From NCBI RefSeq assembly GCF_900113665.1, contig NZ_FOQD01000010.1:186001-250000 (forward strand): a stretch of 64,000 bases of DNA. The letters are read 5' to 3'. Positions 1-8,468 of this stretch are shown here, in pieces. Made by a program: the position numbers and the translations under genes. Source of the stretch: Planctomicrobium piriforme. Lineage in GTDB: Bacteria; Planctomycetota; Planctomycetia; Planctomycetales; Planctomycetaceae. The notes under the pieces were generated by a model. The model was not told where the DNA came from. It saw nothing but the letters and a program-made list of their open reading frames with translations, and searched no databases. Positions within the stretch are counted from its first letter, which is position 1. Each line of letters begins with the position of its first letter.

Positions 1-1
1 T

Positions 2-1159
2 CAACTGTATTTGAAATTCGGCAACCCGCTCGCCGATCAGCAATACTGGGAGACTCTACATAACAACTGTCAGTTTCTTTCACTGAGTCTGCAGCCCGAA
101 ATCCAAATTGGCCGCCTGACCGATAACACGAACGGGATCGGCGTCGACAACCGCGCGGTCTATCCGCATGAATTCTGCATCATGGCCTATCTCTCCGCTC
201 TCAGGCTGCCCGCGCAGCAGGAATGGGACAATCTCCTTGCCGCTGCACACCATGCAATCAAGGGCGGAATCAATGTCAAACTCGTTGTCAGAGTGGGCGA
301 ACCCGGGCTGCTACAAGCAATCCAGCAACAGAAGATCGCTGACGGGCTCAACTTCCTCGAAATCGCCGCGATTCCAGTCCTTCCGGTTGACGCCATCAAG
401 GATCTCGAAAACCACAAGCCACAGATTCTGCACCTGTTTTGTCACGGATCCGCGACCGCGTCACAGAAATATTTGAGCTTCGGCACGATTGCGAACTGGC
501 TCGATCATGCGAATGGGCAGCCGGCGTCGAGCAAGCCGCTGACCTTGACCGACGCTCATCTCAAGTCGCCCGGCCTGTGGCTGATCGTCCTGAATTGTTG
601 CGAAGGCGCCAGGGCGCCCGCTGGAGCCTGCTCGCTCGCCTACGACCTCGTTTCCAAACAGGAAGTGCCGGCCGTCATTGGCAGCCTCGAAGAATTGGGA
701 CAACCGCAGGCAAACTCACTCAGCGGTCGACTCTACACAGAGGTGATCGATGAACTCACGGACTGGCTCCAACAGGGTCAAGCTGAACTGCGGCTGATGT
801 GGCCCAAACTGATGGCCCGAATCCGTCACCAACTCGAACAGGAACTGGCTTCGGCACAGATTCCATCGACCGATGACCGAACCTGGTCGATCCCCGTTCT
901 CTACGTCCGCTGGACGGATTTTGTCGTTCAGCGGGAGGACGTCATCACGCCCGAAATGCTGTCGAAGCTGATCGAAGTGTCGAACCTGCTCAAGGCCAAT
1001 CCCGCCATGCCAGCAGGCGTGAAAACAACCATCATCGCCACGATTCTTCAAGACGTTCCCCAGGAATACTGGCCCGATCTTCACGGAAATCTTCCGGGCC
1101 CAGAATCAGCTGCAGAGCTCAACGACGACAACACACTCCCGAACATGCTCAGCCAGTAA
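2..1159 (+). CDS. CHAT-domain caspase-like protein (5' end outside the window)
   Basis: The reading frame is open to the left edge, so the true start lies outside and a TTG at 11 need not be the start. The visible 385 or so codons carry a CHAT-type (caspase HetF-associated with TPR) fold. A strand ends in HLFCHG, with the candidate catalytic His at 443-445. It is followed by LIVLNCCEGA, with candidate nucleophile cysteines at 596-601, and then VPAVIGSLEEL. This His-then-Cys order and spacing is that of clan CD cysteine proteases. The substrate is unknown. The next gene starts 9 bases after the stop and is a second, divergent protein of the same type, so the two are probably translated together. 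Family assignment is from motifs only; which cysteine is catalytic is not settled. Confidence 0.75.
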   Translation, partial: QLYLKFGNPLADQQYWETLHNNCQFLSLSLQPEIQIGRLTDNTNGIGVDNRAVYPHEFCIMAYLSALRLPAQQEWDNLLAAAHHAIKGGINVKLVVRVGEPGLLQAIQQQKIADGLNFLEIAAIPVLPVDAIKDLENHKPQILHLFCHGSATASQKYLSFGTIANWLDHANGQPASSKPLTLTDAHLKSPGLWLIVLNCCEGARAPAGACSLAYDLVSKQEVPAVIGSLEELGQPQANSLSGRLYTEVIDELTDWLQQGQAELRLMWPKLMARIRHQLEQELASAQIPSTDDRTWSIPVLYVRWTDFVVQREDVITPEMLSKLIEVSNLLKANPAMPAGVKTTIIATILQDVPQEYWPDLHGNLPGPESAAELNDDNTLPNMLSQ

Positions 1160-1168
1160 GGTGGAACA

Positions 1169-2596
1169 GTGACCCTTCCAACCGACTTGATGGTCAACGC
1201 CTGGACCGGCGCCCCCGGCGGCAATCAGGGCGTGTTTGCGTCCCAGAACCAGTTGATCAGTTGGGCGCTGCAGCAGCAGGTCGAACCCGGCAAAACCTTG
1301 GCACTCGCCGCTGACGAACCGCCCGATCTACGAGACTGGAGTGATCCTGAAGTCGGCTGGGGCCTGATTCTCCCCGAGAACGAAAAGATCCCCCCCGCCG
1401 CTCGGGCAACTCCTCAAGACGCCCCCGAGCCAATTCAAAGACTCTGGGCACATCGCGGCCAGGGCCCTGTCTTCCGGTATCGCACGGATCTCGGGACAGC
1501 TCGACTGCGTCGGTACGACAGCAACGGCGCCGCCTGCGATCCACGGATCGCGGATTCCGGTTATGGCACGGGGCTGCAACAGATTCCTCTGTATCTCCTG
1601 ATCGCCGCCAGCCCTGACGTCATTCCCTGGGAGTTGCAGTTCACACTGAATGCCAGTTGGTTCACTGGCCGACTCGCTCTCGATGCTGCGGGTCTCGACA
1701 ACTATGTGACGGCCCTGATCGATAACTGGAGTCTCTCTCCAGCGCGCTCCACGCACCCTGTCGTGTGGAGCGCCGTGAATGGTCCGAGAGACATCACCGC
1801 CTTGATGAAAAAACTGATTGCTGATCCGGTCGCGGACAAGCTTGCCGCAGATTCGGAGACCGGTCCCCACTTCGCGGAAGGTCGTTTCTCGGATGCTCAA
1901 GCCACCTGCCAGAACCTCATCGAAGCTCTCAAAGATCGAAATCCAGCATTCATCCTGACCACCAGCCACGGGCAGACCGCCCCGCTCGACGACAAGGTCC
2001 GTCTTGCCGCTTCACTGGGGCTTCCCGTCGATAGCCACGGGCAGACGCTCGATCTCGATCTGCTGCAACGCGAGTGGGAGCCTCGCGGCGCCGTCTGGTA
2101 TGCGCATGCCTGTTGCGGGGCCGGCAGCATTGGCAGGTCTCAATACGCCGGCGTCATTCCAAATGGAGGCAGCCTCGACGTTCTCTTTAACGCCATCAGT
2201 TCACTCGGCAACATGACCTCTCCGCTCCCGCAAAGGCTGATGTCCTGCAAGAACCCGTTGCGGGCATTCATCGGCCAGGTGGAACCGACGTTGGACTGGA
2301 CGCTCCGCGACCCCGTGAGCGGTCAGGGACTAACGAAGAGCTTGCGTCGCGCGCTGTATTTCGGTTTCTTCCGGAAAGACCCGGAGTCAGTAGGCATGGC
2401 GTTCGACAACTATTTCAACGAGGTCGGTCCTCTGTTCATGCAAGTGCATTTCATCCAGCGCGACCTCAGGCAGGGAGTTTTTGCCCGTGTCGACGATGCC
2501 CTCAAATTTCAACTGGCCGCAATGGACCGCAGCCACATGGTCATCCTCGGCGATCCCGCGGCCGCCATCCCGGCACTTTCAACAGTCGCTCCCTGA
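1169..2596 (+). CDS. Second caspase-like (CHAT/peptidase C25-like) protein
   Basis: The start is GTG at 1169, preceded by an AAGGTGG ribosome binding site that overlaps the previous stop. The 475-residue product has no signal peptide or membrane segment. Two motifs suggest a clan CD protease: TTSHGQTAPLDD with His267, and AVWYAHACCGAGS with Cys315/Cys316, the usual His-to-Cys distance. Near the C-terminus is VILGDPAAAIP, resembling the GDP(A/T) motif that closes many gingipain/C25-like domains. The first 150 residues match nothing I recognise. It shares little visible sequence with its upstream neighbour beyond the dyad. It is the second gene of the six-gene cluster that ends with the LodA/LodB pair. 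Protease activity is inferred. Confidence 0.65.
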   Translation: MTLPTDLMVNAWTGAPGGNQGVFASQNQLISWALQQQVEPGKTLALAADEPPDLRDWSDPEVGWGLILPENEKIPPAARATPQDAPEPIQRLWAHRGQGPVFRYRTDLGTARLRRYDSNGAACDPRIADSGYGTGLQQIPLYLLIAASPDVIPWELQFTLNASWFTGRLALDAAGLDNYVTALIDNWSLSPARSTHPVVWSAVNGPRDITALMKKLIADPVADKLAADSETGPHFAEGRFSDAQATCQNLIEALKDRNPAFILTTSHGQTAPLDDKVRLAASLGLPVDSHGQTLDLDLLQREWEPRGAVWYAHACCGAGSIGRSQYAGVIPNGGSLDVLFNAISSLGNMTSPLPQRLMSCKNPLRAFIGQVEPTLDWTLRDPVSGQGLTKSLRRALYFGFFRKDPESVGMAFDNYFNEVGPLFMQVHFIQRDLRQGVFARVDDALKFQLAAMDRSHMVILGDPAAAIPALSTVAP

Positions 2597-2634
2597 TTTG
2601 AAGCGAAATCCACTCTTCTTGAACTGGACCAACG

Positions 2635-4239
2635 ATGCCAGCACGACGACATGCTCATGGCGGACGCTCTCAGTATTTCATCGAGGGGGAGGGGATCAAA
2701 ACGGTCGTCCTCAACCTCGCTCACCGTATGGGCGATCTGCCGATGCTTGCCGCGGCAGGACAGCTCCCCTTGACGATCGTGCCTCCTCCGCCGGACCCCG
2801 CACGTGAGTTCAGGTTCTGCCGAATGTTTCCTGCGCTCTCTCCTTTCGAGCCGGATGACGACGGACTCATTGAGCTCGGCCGCAGGATGGAGGATCCAGA
2901 CGGAGCTCCGGCTGGTGACGCCAGCATCCCTGCCGGCATGACCTACCTGGGACAATTCATTGATCATGACATCACTCTGGATCTGACCGACCCGTTTCCC
3001 ACGGCAGCGCTCAATCCTCAAGACATCGAGAACGGACGCTCCCCCTCGCTCGATCTCGATAACGTCTACGGTTTTGGCCCCAGTCATCCTCTGAACACAG
3101 TTCCGTATGAAGCCGACCAGATTCATCTGACGGTCGGGCAGACGACTGGTCGAACTCTATTCAATGTTCCCGATTCGTTCCCGAATGATCTGCCGCGAAA
3201 TCCGGCGATCGGAACCGATCCGCGCCAGGCGAGGATTGGTGATCCCCGCAATGACGAAAACCTGGCCGTCGCGCAGACGCATGTCGCGTTTCTCAAATTC
3301 CACAACAAGGTCGCCGACTCGCTGCCTTTTGGAACGACCGACCCCTTCCGCGCTGCCCAGCGAACTGTTCGCCAGCACTATCAGTCGGTCGTACTGCACG
3401 ACTTCCTGCCGCGGCTTGTGGACCCGACAACTTATCATGACGTTCTACAACATGGGCGACGCTTCTTCATGGCGAACGGCATTCCTTCAGGCCAGCCGCT
3501 GTGCATGCCCGTCGAATTCTCCGTCGCCGCCTATCGTCTCGGGCACAGCTTGATCCGGAATGCATATCAATGGAACAAGGTCTTCCGAACTGGCGGCCCT
3601 GGGCCTGCGGCAAGCCTGGATCTCCTGTTTGAGTTTTCCGAGGTCTCGACTCATCTCGGGCTGTTCGCCGAACCGACCATCCCCAGCGACTGGATCATCC
3701 GTTGGAACGGTTTTCATGACTTCACCGGCATCCCTGACATTGCCAATCATCCCGAGTTCAACTTCGCGCGTAAGATCGACACTCGGCTGGCGAGACGACT
3801 AGACAACCTGCCGGAGTTCGCGGCTCAAATCGAAGTCCATATGCGGTCGCTGGCCGCACGCAATCTGCTGCGAGGCAAGTTTATTGGCCTTCCGACAGGG
3901 CAAGCCGTGGCGAATGAGATTGCCGTGATCTCACTGACCCCCGCCCAGATCGCAACTGGCCCGCTGGCCAGCATCATCACGGCTCGCGGTTTCGACACTC
4001 TGACGCCCCTCTGGTTTTACATCCTCAAGGAAGCCGAGGTGATCGAGAACGGAGAACGTTTGGGACCGGTCGGCAGTCGCATCCTGGTGGAGACGTTTCA
4101 TGCGCTCGTCGAAGGCAGCGACGATTCGATTCTGCAAACTCCTGGCTGGAAGCCGACGCTTCAATCCGTCTCGCCGGACAAGTTCACATTTGCCGATCTG
4201 CTGGCCTTTGTGGATGACATCAATCCCATCGGAAACTGA
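2635..4239 (+). CDS. Animal-type heme peroxidase (peroxinectin/myeloperoxidase superfamily)
   Basis: The 534-residue protein should use H2O2 to oxidise halides or organic substrates. The superfamily active site is complete. GQFIDHD holds Gln107, the heme-ester Asp110 and distal His111. GDPRNDEN holds the catalytic Arg205 and a Glu208 aligned with the second heme-ester residue of mammalian peroxidases. YRLGHSLIRN gives proximal His304. The usual REHN motif is replaced by KFHN. There is no signal peptide, so a cytoplasmic location, or leaderless export, is implied. It lies 38 bases after the second caspase-like gene and 25 bases before the ferritin-like gene. A LodA-type H2O2 producer downstream in the same cluster is a plausible peroxide source; that link is inference. 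The ATG has no strong ribosome binding site. Confidence 0.88.
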   Translation: MPARRHAHGGRSQYFIEGEGIKTVVLNLAHRMGDLPMLAAAGQLPLTIVPPPPDPAREFRFCRMFPALSPFEPDDDGLIELGRRMEDPDGAPAGDASIPAGMTYLGQFIDHDITLDLTDPFPTAALNPQDIENGRSPSLDLDNVYGFGPSHPLNTVPYEADQIHLTVGQTTGRTLFNVPDSFPNDLPRNPAIGTDPRQARIGDPRNDENLAVAQTHVAFLKFHNKVADSLPFGTTDPFRAAQRTVRQHYQSVVLHDFLPRLVDPTTYHDVLQHGRRFFMANGIPSGQPLCMPVEFSVAAYRLGHSLIRNAYQWNKVFRTGGPGPAASLDLLFEFSEVSTHLGLFAEPTIPSDWIIRWNGFHDFTGIPDIANHPEFNFARKIDTRLARRLDNLPEFAAQIEVHMRSLAARNLLRGKFIGLPTGQAVANEIAVISLTPAQIATGPLASIITARGFDTLTPLWFYILKEAEVIENGERLGPVGSRILVETFHALVEGSDDSILQTPGWKPTLQSVSPDKFTFADLLAFVDDINPIGN

Positions 4240-4264
4240 TTGGTCGTGGTCGCAATTTTGCTGA

Positions 4265-5701
4265 GTGCCAAATCAGAAAATGTTCCTTCAGTCACGAAAA
4301 GCAACGGGCATGGGCCAGCACAACCGATTTCGCGGCGTCCGTTTCGAATGGGTCGGTCCGCCGCCGCTTCCTCAAGTTGCGGCGCCCGGGCCGCCGGTGG
4401 GGTCTATCCAGGAGCATCTGCACCGATATGGGCATCTTCATACTTCCGGAGCGGCCAGCCCCCAGGACGAACTGATCGCGCTGCTGCAACTGGCCGTCGA
4501 AGTGGAGCACGCACTGCTCGTCCAATATTTGTACGCCGCGTCGTCCATCGCGGCGCCCTTGTCGTTCCATCGGAAGGTTTTGCACATTTCCATTCAGGAA
4601 ATGGCGCACCTGATCACGGTCGAGAATCTGCTGCTGGCGGTTGGCGGGCCGTCGACTTTTCATATTGGCCGCGATTCCATTCGCGGCAGCAGCCCTCTCA
4701 ATCCGTTGCCGCTGGACCTTGAGCCGATCTCACGGCTCTCGCTGGCGAAATACATCCTCGCGGAGGCCCCTGCAACGTTCCCGTCGCAGCATGCCCAGGA
4801 GGAGCAATTTGTCAGCCAGTTGAGTCAGGAAGTCGAGACCGCCGCGGGCATCACTCCGCATCGCGTCGGCGCGCTCTATGCGAGAATTTACTGGATCGTC
4901 CAGAGTTCTGATGCTCCCGCCGGACCGATTTCTTTAACGCCGGACCCCGCGATCGGTTTCCAGCCTGGCTGGCATCTCTCCGCCGCGGATTTCACTTCGA
5001 CGAACGAGATTGCCGCGCATCAGGCGGAACCGCTGGAGTGGGAACAAGGGAGCGGGCCCGATCTGAGAATCCATCTCGTCACGGACGAGGCATCCGCCCT
5101 GGGCGCCCTCGCCAGCGTGATGGAACAGGGGGAAGGTCTGGGACACGCGGAGGACTCACACTATTACGAATTCAAGGAGACGCTAACTGCCTTCATGGCC
5201 GGGCAGATGACCGTTCTTCCGCTCCCTGTGAATCCCTTCGTGGGGAGCCTCCCTCCGGATGTCGCCGGGGGAGTCAGGATCATCCATCCCTATGTCAGAC
5301 TCTGGGCCACCCTGCTCAACATCCGCTATACCGCCCTGCTGCTGCACATCGGGCACGCCCTGTTGACGCCTCGTGGAAATGCCGCGCGGGAGATCCTGGT
5401 GCAACTGGCCTTCATCAACATGCGTCTGGGGCTCAGCCCCTTAATGTCACAGATGAAGTCAACGTTCCTGCGCTCGCTCGACCCCGCGAGCGCGCCGACG
5501 TTCGAATTGCTCCGCCAGGAACTCCCCATTGACTTGAGTGACTGCTGGGGCCGGCAGACTGAACTGCTTGAACTGGAACGTCAGGTCCGCAATGACCTGC
5601 TGCTGCGCGCCGAACTTGCAGCCGATTCTTCCGGCAGTTCCCTGCTCGCCGACCTTCAACAGCAATGGGATGAACTCAAGGCGTTCGTCGATTCACAGTA
5701 G
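4265..5701 (+). CDS. Ferritin-like domain protein resembling the N-terminal part of VioB/RebD
   Basis: The 478-residue protein begins at a GTG at 4265; ATG codons at 4280 and 4310 are alternatives and none has a clear ribosome binding site. Residues about 70-130 contain EVEHALLVQYLYAAS and IQEMAHLITVENLL, the Glu/His helix pattern of the ferritin-like domain (PF12902) found in VioB and RebD, the iminophenylpyruvate dimer synthases of violacein and rebeccamycin synthesis. A second helical set with EQGEGLGHAEDSHYYEFKE lies near residues 280-300 and may complete a metal site. The large remaining part of VioB is absent, so this is a stand-alone version. It sits between the heme peroxidase and the LodA-like oxidase. 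Metal binding is likely; the reaction is unknown. Confidence 0.7.
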   Translation: MPNQKMFLQSRKATGMGQHNRFRGVRFEWVGPPPLPQVAAPGPPVGSIQEHLHRYGHLHTSGAASPQDELIALLQLAVEVEHALLVQYLYAASSIAAPLSFHRKVLHISIQEMAHLITVENLLLAVGGPSTFHIGRDSIRGSSPLNPLPLDLEPISRLSLAKYILAEAPATFPSQHAQEEQFVSQLSQEVETAAGITPHRVGALYARIYWIVQSSDAPAGPISLTPDPAIGFQPGWHLSAADFTSTNEIAAHQAEPLEWEQGSGPDLRIHLVTDEASALGALASVMEQGEGLGHAEDSHYYEFKETLTAFMAGQMTVLPLPVNPFVGSLPPDVAGGVRIIHPYVRLWATLLNIRYTALLLHIGHALLTPRGNAAREILVQLAFINMRLGLSPLMSQMKSTFLRSLDPASAPTFELLRQELPIDLSDCWGRQTELLELERQVRNDLLLRAELAADSSGSSLLADLQQQWDELKAFVDSQ

Positions 5702-5744
5702 ATGTCCTGAAAATCTGCCAAGAGTCTTTTCAAAGGATTCTCTC

Positions 5745-7232
5745 ATGGAATACCGCATTTTTCCGTCAATCGGAATCGCCCGCATCGGAAACAGTCCGGA
5801 GTGTTTCATCGGTCCAGAACGGGTCAGTTCGCGTGGGGTCGAGCTCACCGTCACAGGCGAGGTCGAAGTCGCGAATTACAAGGATGCGGGATTCCGCACC
5901 AAAAAGCAGGCTGCGAGGTTTCATCTTTTCGAACGGGCGACGCCAATTGACGATTTTGTTCCGGCTGCGCTTCCCCACGGGGCACAGGTGATCTGGTCTG
6001 TCCGACTGGTGAACAAGAAAGACGGCATCGTCCGGCACTCCGCTCCTCCCGATGCATTACTTCCGGGGACGACTCTGCGTCCTACAGCCAATCCCGCCCG
6101 CGCCAGCCGTGTGATCGATTCGGGAACTGTCTCCATCAGCGGACTGAATTCTGTTTCCGCCCCGCTGGCCGGAACCCATCAGGGAGCCGCGGTCAAGCTT
6201 GGCGAACTGCGAACGGACAGCAACGGGCGGTTGCTGGTTCTGGGAGGCGACGGAAGATCCTTTTCGAGTCCTCTCACTGCGATCAACAGTTTCTACAACA
6301 ATCCCAACTGGTGCGACGACGTTGCCGATGGCCCCGTGACAGCCAGCGTCGCACTCTCCGATGGAACGCTCATGCCGGTCACCGGAGCCTGGGTCATCAG
6401 CGGTCCTCCGGACTTTGCGCCGGGCGCCGATTCTGTTGTCTCCCTGTACGACATCATCGGTCAGCTTGCCGTCGATCAAGGCTGGCTGCCTGATCCAGGC
6501 GTGACCTCGTTTACCAAAGACATCTATCCGCTCTTCCGACGCGCCCGGTCGCTCCGTTTTGCGCATGGCCGAAAATCTCTGGCGGGCGTTGTGATCAGCG
6601 AACCGAACTGGAACAACATCAGCGAGGACTTCACCCGGCTCAGCCAGACCGCGACGAGCGAACTGACGTTTCGAATGCAGCAGCGAGGTATTCTCCGTAA
6701 GATCGAAACCTTGCTCAGTGACTACCAACTGACCGCACTTCAGGAGAACCACCTGGATCGCTGGGCGAATGGGACATTTGCTGCGGACTGGACGGGCGTC
6801 CCGCCGGTGGCCGCGCTGCCGACGCCAGCGGGGCTCACGCAGGCCGCTCTCGATGGAACCGCCGGCCAGGGCTTTTTCCCTGGTATCGAAGGCGGACGCA
6901 TCCTCACCGACCCTACTATTTATCATTTGACCGATTTTGATTTTCGCATCGACCAGTCTCGGCTTCAGGCAGGCGACGTCACTGCACTGATGGCTCTCCC
7001 CTGGCAGGCGGATTTCCTGAAATGCAGCGGCAACTGGTGGCCATCGCAGCGTCCAGACATTGCACCGCAGGCCAATGGCTCACTGAAAATGTGGGCGCGC
7101 ATCGGCGCGGCGGAGTCGACTCCCACACACCAGCAACTGGTCGACCATGTCATGCAGTTCGGGATGATCTCACCCCGCGTCGTGGGGGGCGTCGCCGTGT
7201 GCGTTGAGGAGGGGCGCGATCCCTCCATATGA
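5745..7232 (+). CDS. LodA/GoxA-like CTQ-dependent amino acid oxidase
   Basis: The ATG at 5745 follows an AAAGGA ribosome binding site and gives 495 residues. The N-terminal RIFPSIGIARIGNS with FIGPE shortly after is the hallmark of the LodA family: quinoprotein oxidases that deaminate lysine or glycine and release H2O2 and ammonia using a cysteine tryptophylquinone. The segment KCSGNWWPSQRPD (Cys427) matches the region expected to hold the cofactor cysteine; Trp450 (KMWARIG) or one of the paired tryptophans could be its partner. It is shorter than M. mediterranea LodA (about 726 residues). The adjacent LodB-like flavoprotein, 3 bases downstream, is the maturation partner such enzymes need. 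Amino acid specificity cannot be read from sequence. Confidence 0.82.
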   Translation: MEYRIFPSIGIARIGNSPECFIGPERVSSRGVELTVTGEVEVANYKDAGFRTKKQAARFHLFERATPIDDFVPAALPHGAQVIWSVRLVNKKDGIVRHSAPPDALLPGTTLRPTANPARASRVIDSGTVSISGLNSVSAPLAGTHQGAAVKLGELRTDSNGRLLVLGGDGRSFSSPLTAINSFYNNPNWCDDVADGPVTASVALSDGTLMPVTGAWVISGPPDFAPGADSVVSLYDIIGQLAVDQGWLPDPGVTSFTKDIYPLFRRARSLRFAHGRKSLAGVVISEPNWNNISEDFTRLSQTATSELTFRMQQRGILRKIETLLSDYQLTALQENHLDRWANGTFAADWTGVPPVAALPTPAGLTQAALDGTAGQGFFPGIEGGRILTDPTIYHLTDFDFRIDQSRLQAGDVTALMALPWQADFLKCSGNWWPSQRPDIAPQANGSLKMWARIGAAESTPTHQQLVDHVMQFGMISPRVVGGVAVCVEEGRDPSI

Positions 7233-7235
7233 ACT

Positions 7236-8321
7236 ATGACAACCCATTGCGAAGTCCTGGTCGTCGGCGGGGGCATCGCAGGCACAGTGAGCGCCGCGCT
7301 GCTCGCCCGTTCCGGTCTGGACGTGGCACTGCTCTTCACGGCAGGCCGAACACGGCCTCGCCCGGAACTCGTCTCGCCTGAAGCGGCGCTGCATCTACAG
7401 CGTCTCGGGTTTCCAGTTGAACGCCTTTCAGAAATTGCCGTTCGCTGCCCGGGCGTCGTCGATCAGTTTCGACGCACGACTCCGGTCTATGTCGACTTCG
7501 AATTGAGCCGCTGCGCGTCAGCGTGGGCCGTCGACCGCAAGCGTCTCGACGAACTGCTGCTCTCCTTTGCCGCGAACTGTGGATTAAGGATGTGCCGCCT
7601 GACGGCGCCTGCCCGAATGCTCACGTCGGGCTCGAATGCATATGTATCAGTGTCCGGAAATGGTCATGACATCTGGCGTTCGGGCTTTCTGATCGACGCC
7701 ACTGGCGCAGCCAGCACGCTGGCCGCGGCAGAGAACAGGCATCGCATCAGATACGACCGACTCGTCGCCGTTTGCCTGCCGTTATCACAACCGATGGAGC
7801 CTGCTGAATGGTTGCACCTCTCCTCGTCGTCCGCCGGCTGGTGGTACTCGCTGAAGACGGCAAAGTTATCGGCTGACGCAGTCTTCATGACTGATGCCGA
7901 TCTGCTGCCGCGAAACCGAGATCTCATTCAATCGCACCTTCGCACTCAATTTGACAAAGCCTTTCCCGCACAGTCCGCACTCCTGGGGACAGTCGCGCGA
8001 TGGACCGTTCGCGACGCCCGCACCAGCGTCCGCTGCTGCTTGTGGCGCGGCCGCTGGCTGCCGGTCGGAGATGCGGCCTTCACGCTTGACCCGCTATCGG
8101 GAAATGGAATCGGCCGCGCGCTGCGGATGGCGGACGACATCGCGGCACTCGACTGGCGGATGATCCTCAATGGGGATTATCAGGAACTGTGCCAGGCCGC
8201 ACTCGCGCTGGCAAAAACCTTTAATCAGTCCCTCAGCCAACTGCAAAATCTCTATTCCATCGACAACGCGGAAGGAACTCACCCGCCCGGTGAATTCTGG
8301 ATTCGACGCCGACGGCAATAA
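7236..8321 (+). CDS. LodB-like FAD-dependent maturation protein (tryptophan-halogenase-like fold)
   Basis: This 361-residue flavoprotein starts 3 bases after the oxidase stop. A Rossmann FAD motif VVGGGIAGTVSAALLARSG lies at residues 8-26 and a second FAD motif, VGDAAFTLDPLSGNGIGRAL, near residues 280-300. In the characterised LodA-LodB and GoxA-GoxB pairs the flavoprotein installs the CTQ cofactor by oxidising the tryptophan side chain. Gene order and spacing support that role here. The family also contains flavin halogenases, but I did not see a clear WxWxIP halogenase motif. It is the last gene of the cluster; a hairpin lies 88 bases after it and an oppositely oriented gene follows. Confidence 0.8.
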   Translation: MTTHCEVLVVGGGIAGTVSAALLARSGLDVALLFTAGRTRPRPELVSPEAALHLQRLGFPVERLSEIAVRCPGVVDQFRRTTPVYVDFELSRCASAWAVDRKRLDELLLSFAANCGLRMCRLTAPARMLTSGSNAYVSVSGNGHDIWRSGFLIDATGAASTLAAAENRHRIRYDRLVAVCLPLSQPMEPAEWLHLSSSSAGWWYSLKTAKLSADAVFMTDADLLPRNRDLIQSHLRTQFDKAFPAQSALLGTVARWTVRDARTSVRCCLWRGRWLPVGDAAFTLDPLSGNGIGRALRMADDIAALDWRMILNGDYQELCQAALALAKTFNQSLSQLQNLYSIDNAEGTHPPGEFWIRRRRQ

Positions 8322-8408
8322 CCCACGAGGCAACATCCTCTATCGGTCATTTCCAACGCCTAGAATGTCATCACGTCACTCAGTTTTTCGGTAGCATTTC
8401 AAAGCGGT

Positions 8409-8435
8409 GCCAGGGAAACCCGCCATCTCCCTGGC
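8409..8435. terminator. Hairpin between convergent genes, possible bidirectional terminator
   Basis: GCCAGGGA (8409-8416) and TCCCTGGC (8428-8435) form a perfect 8-base-pair stem with an 11-base loop. It sits in the 147-base gap between the convergent lodB-like and alpha-2-macroglobulin genes, where a shared terminator would be expected. There is no long T-run on either side, so it may be Rho-assisted or simply protect mRNA ends. Confidence 0.45.
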
Positions 8436-8468
8436 TCGTGAATCCGATCTCCGAATTGCTAATCCCCC

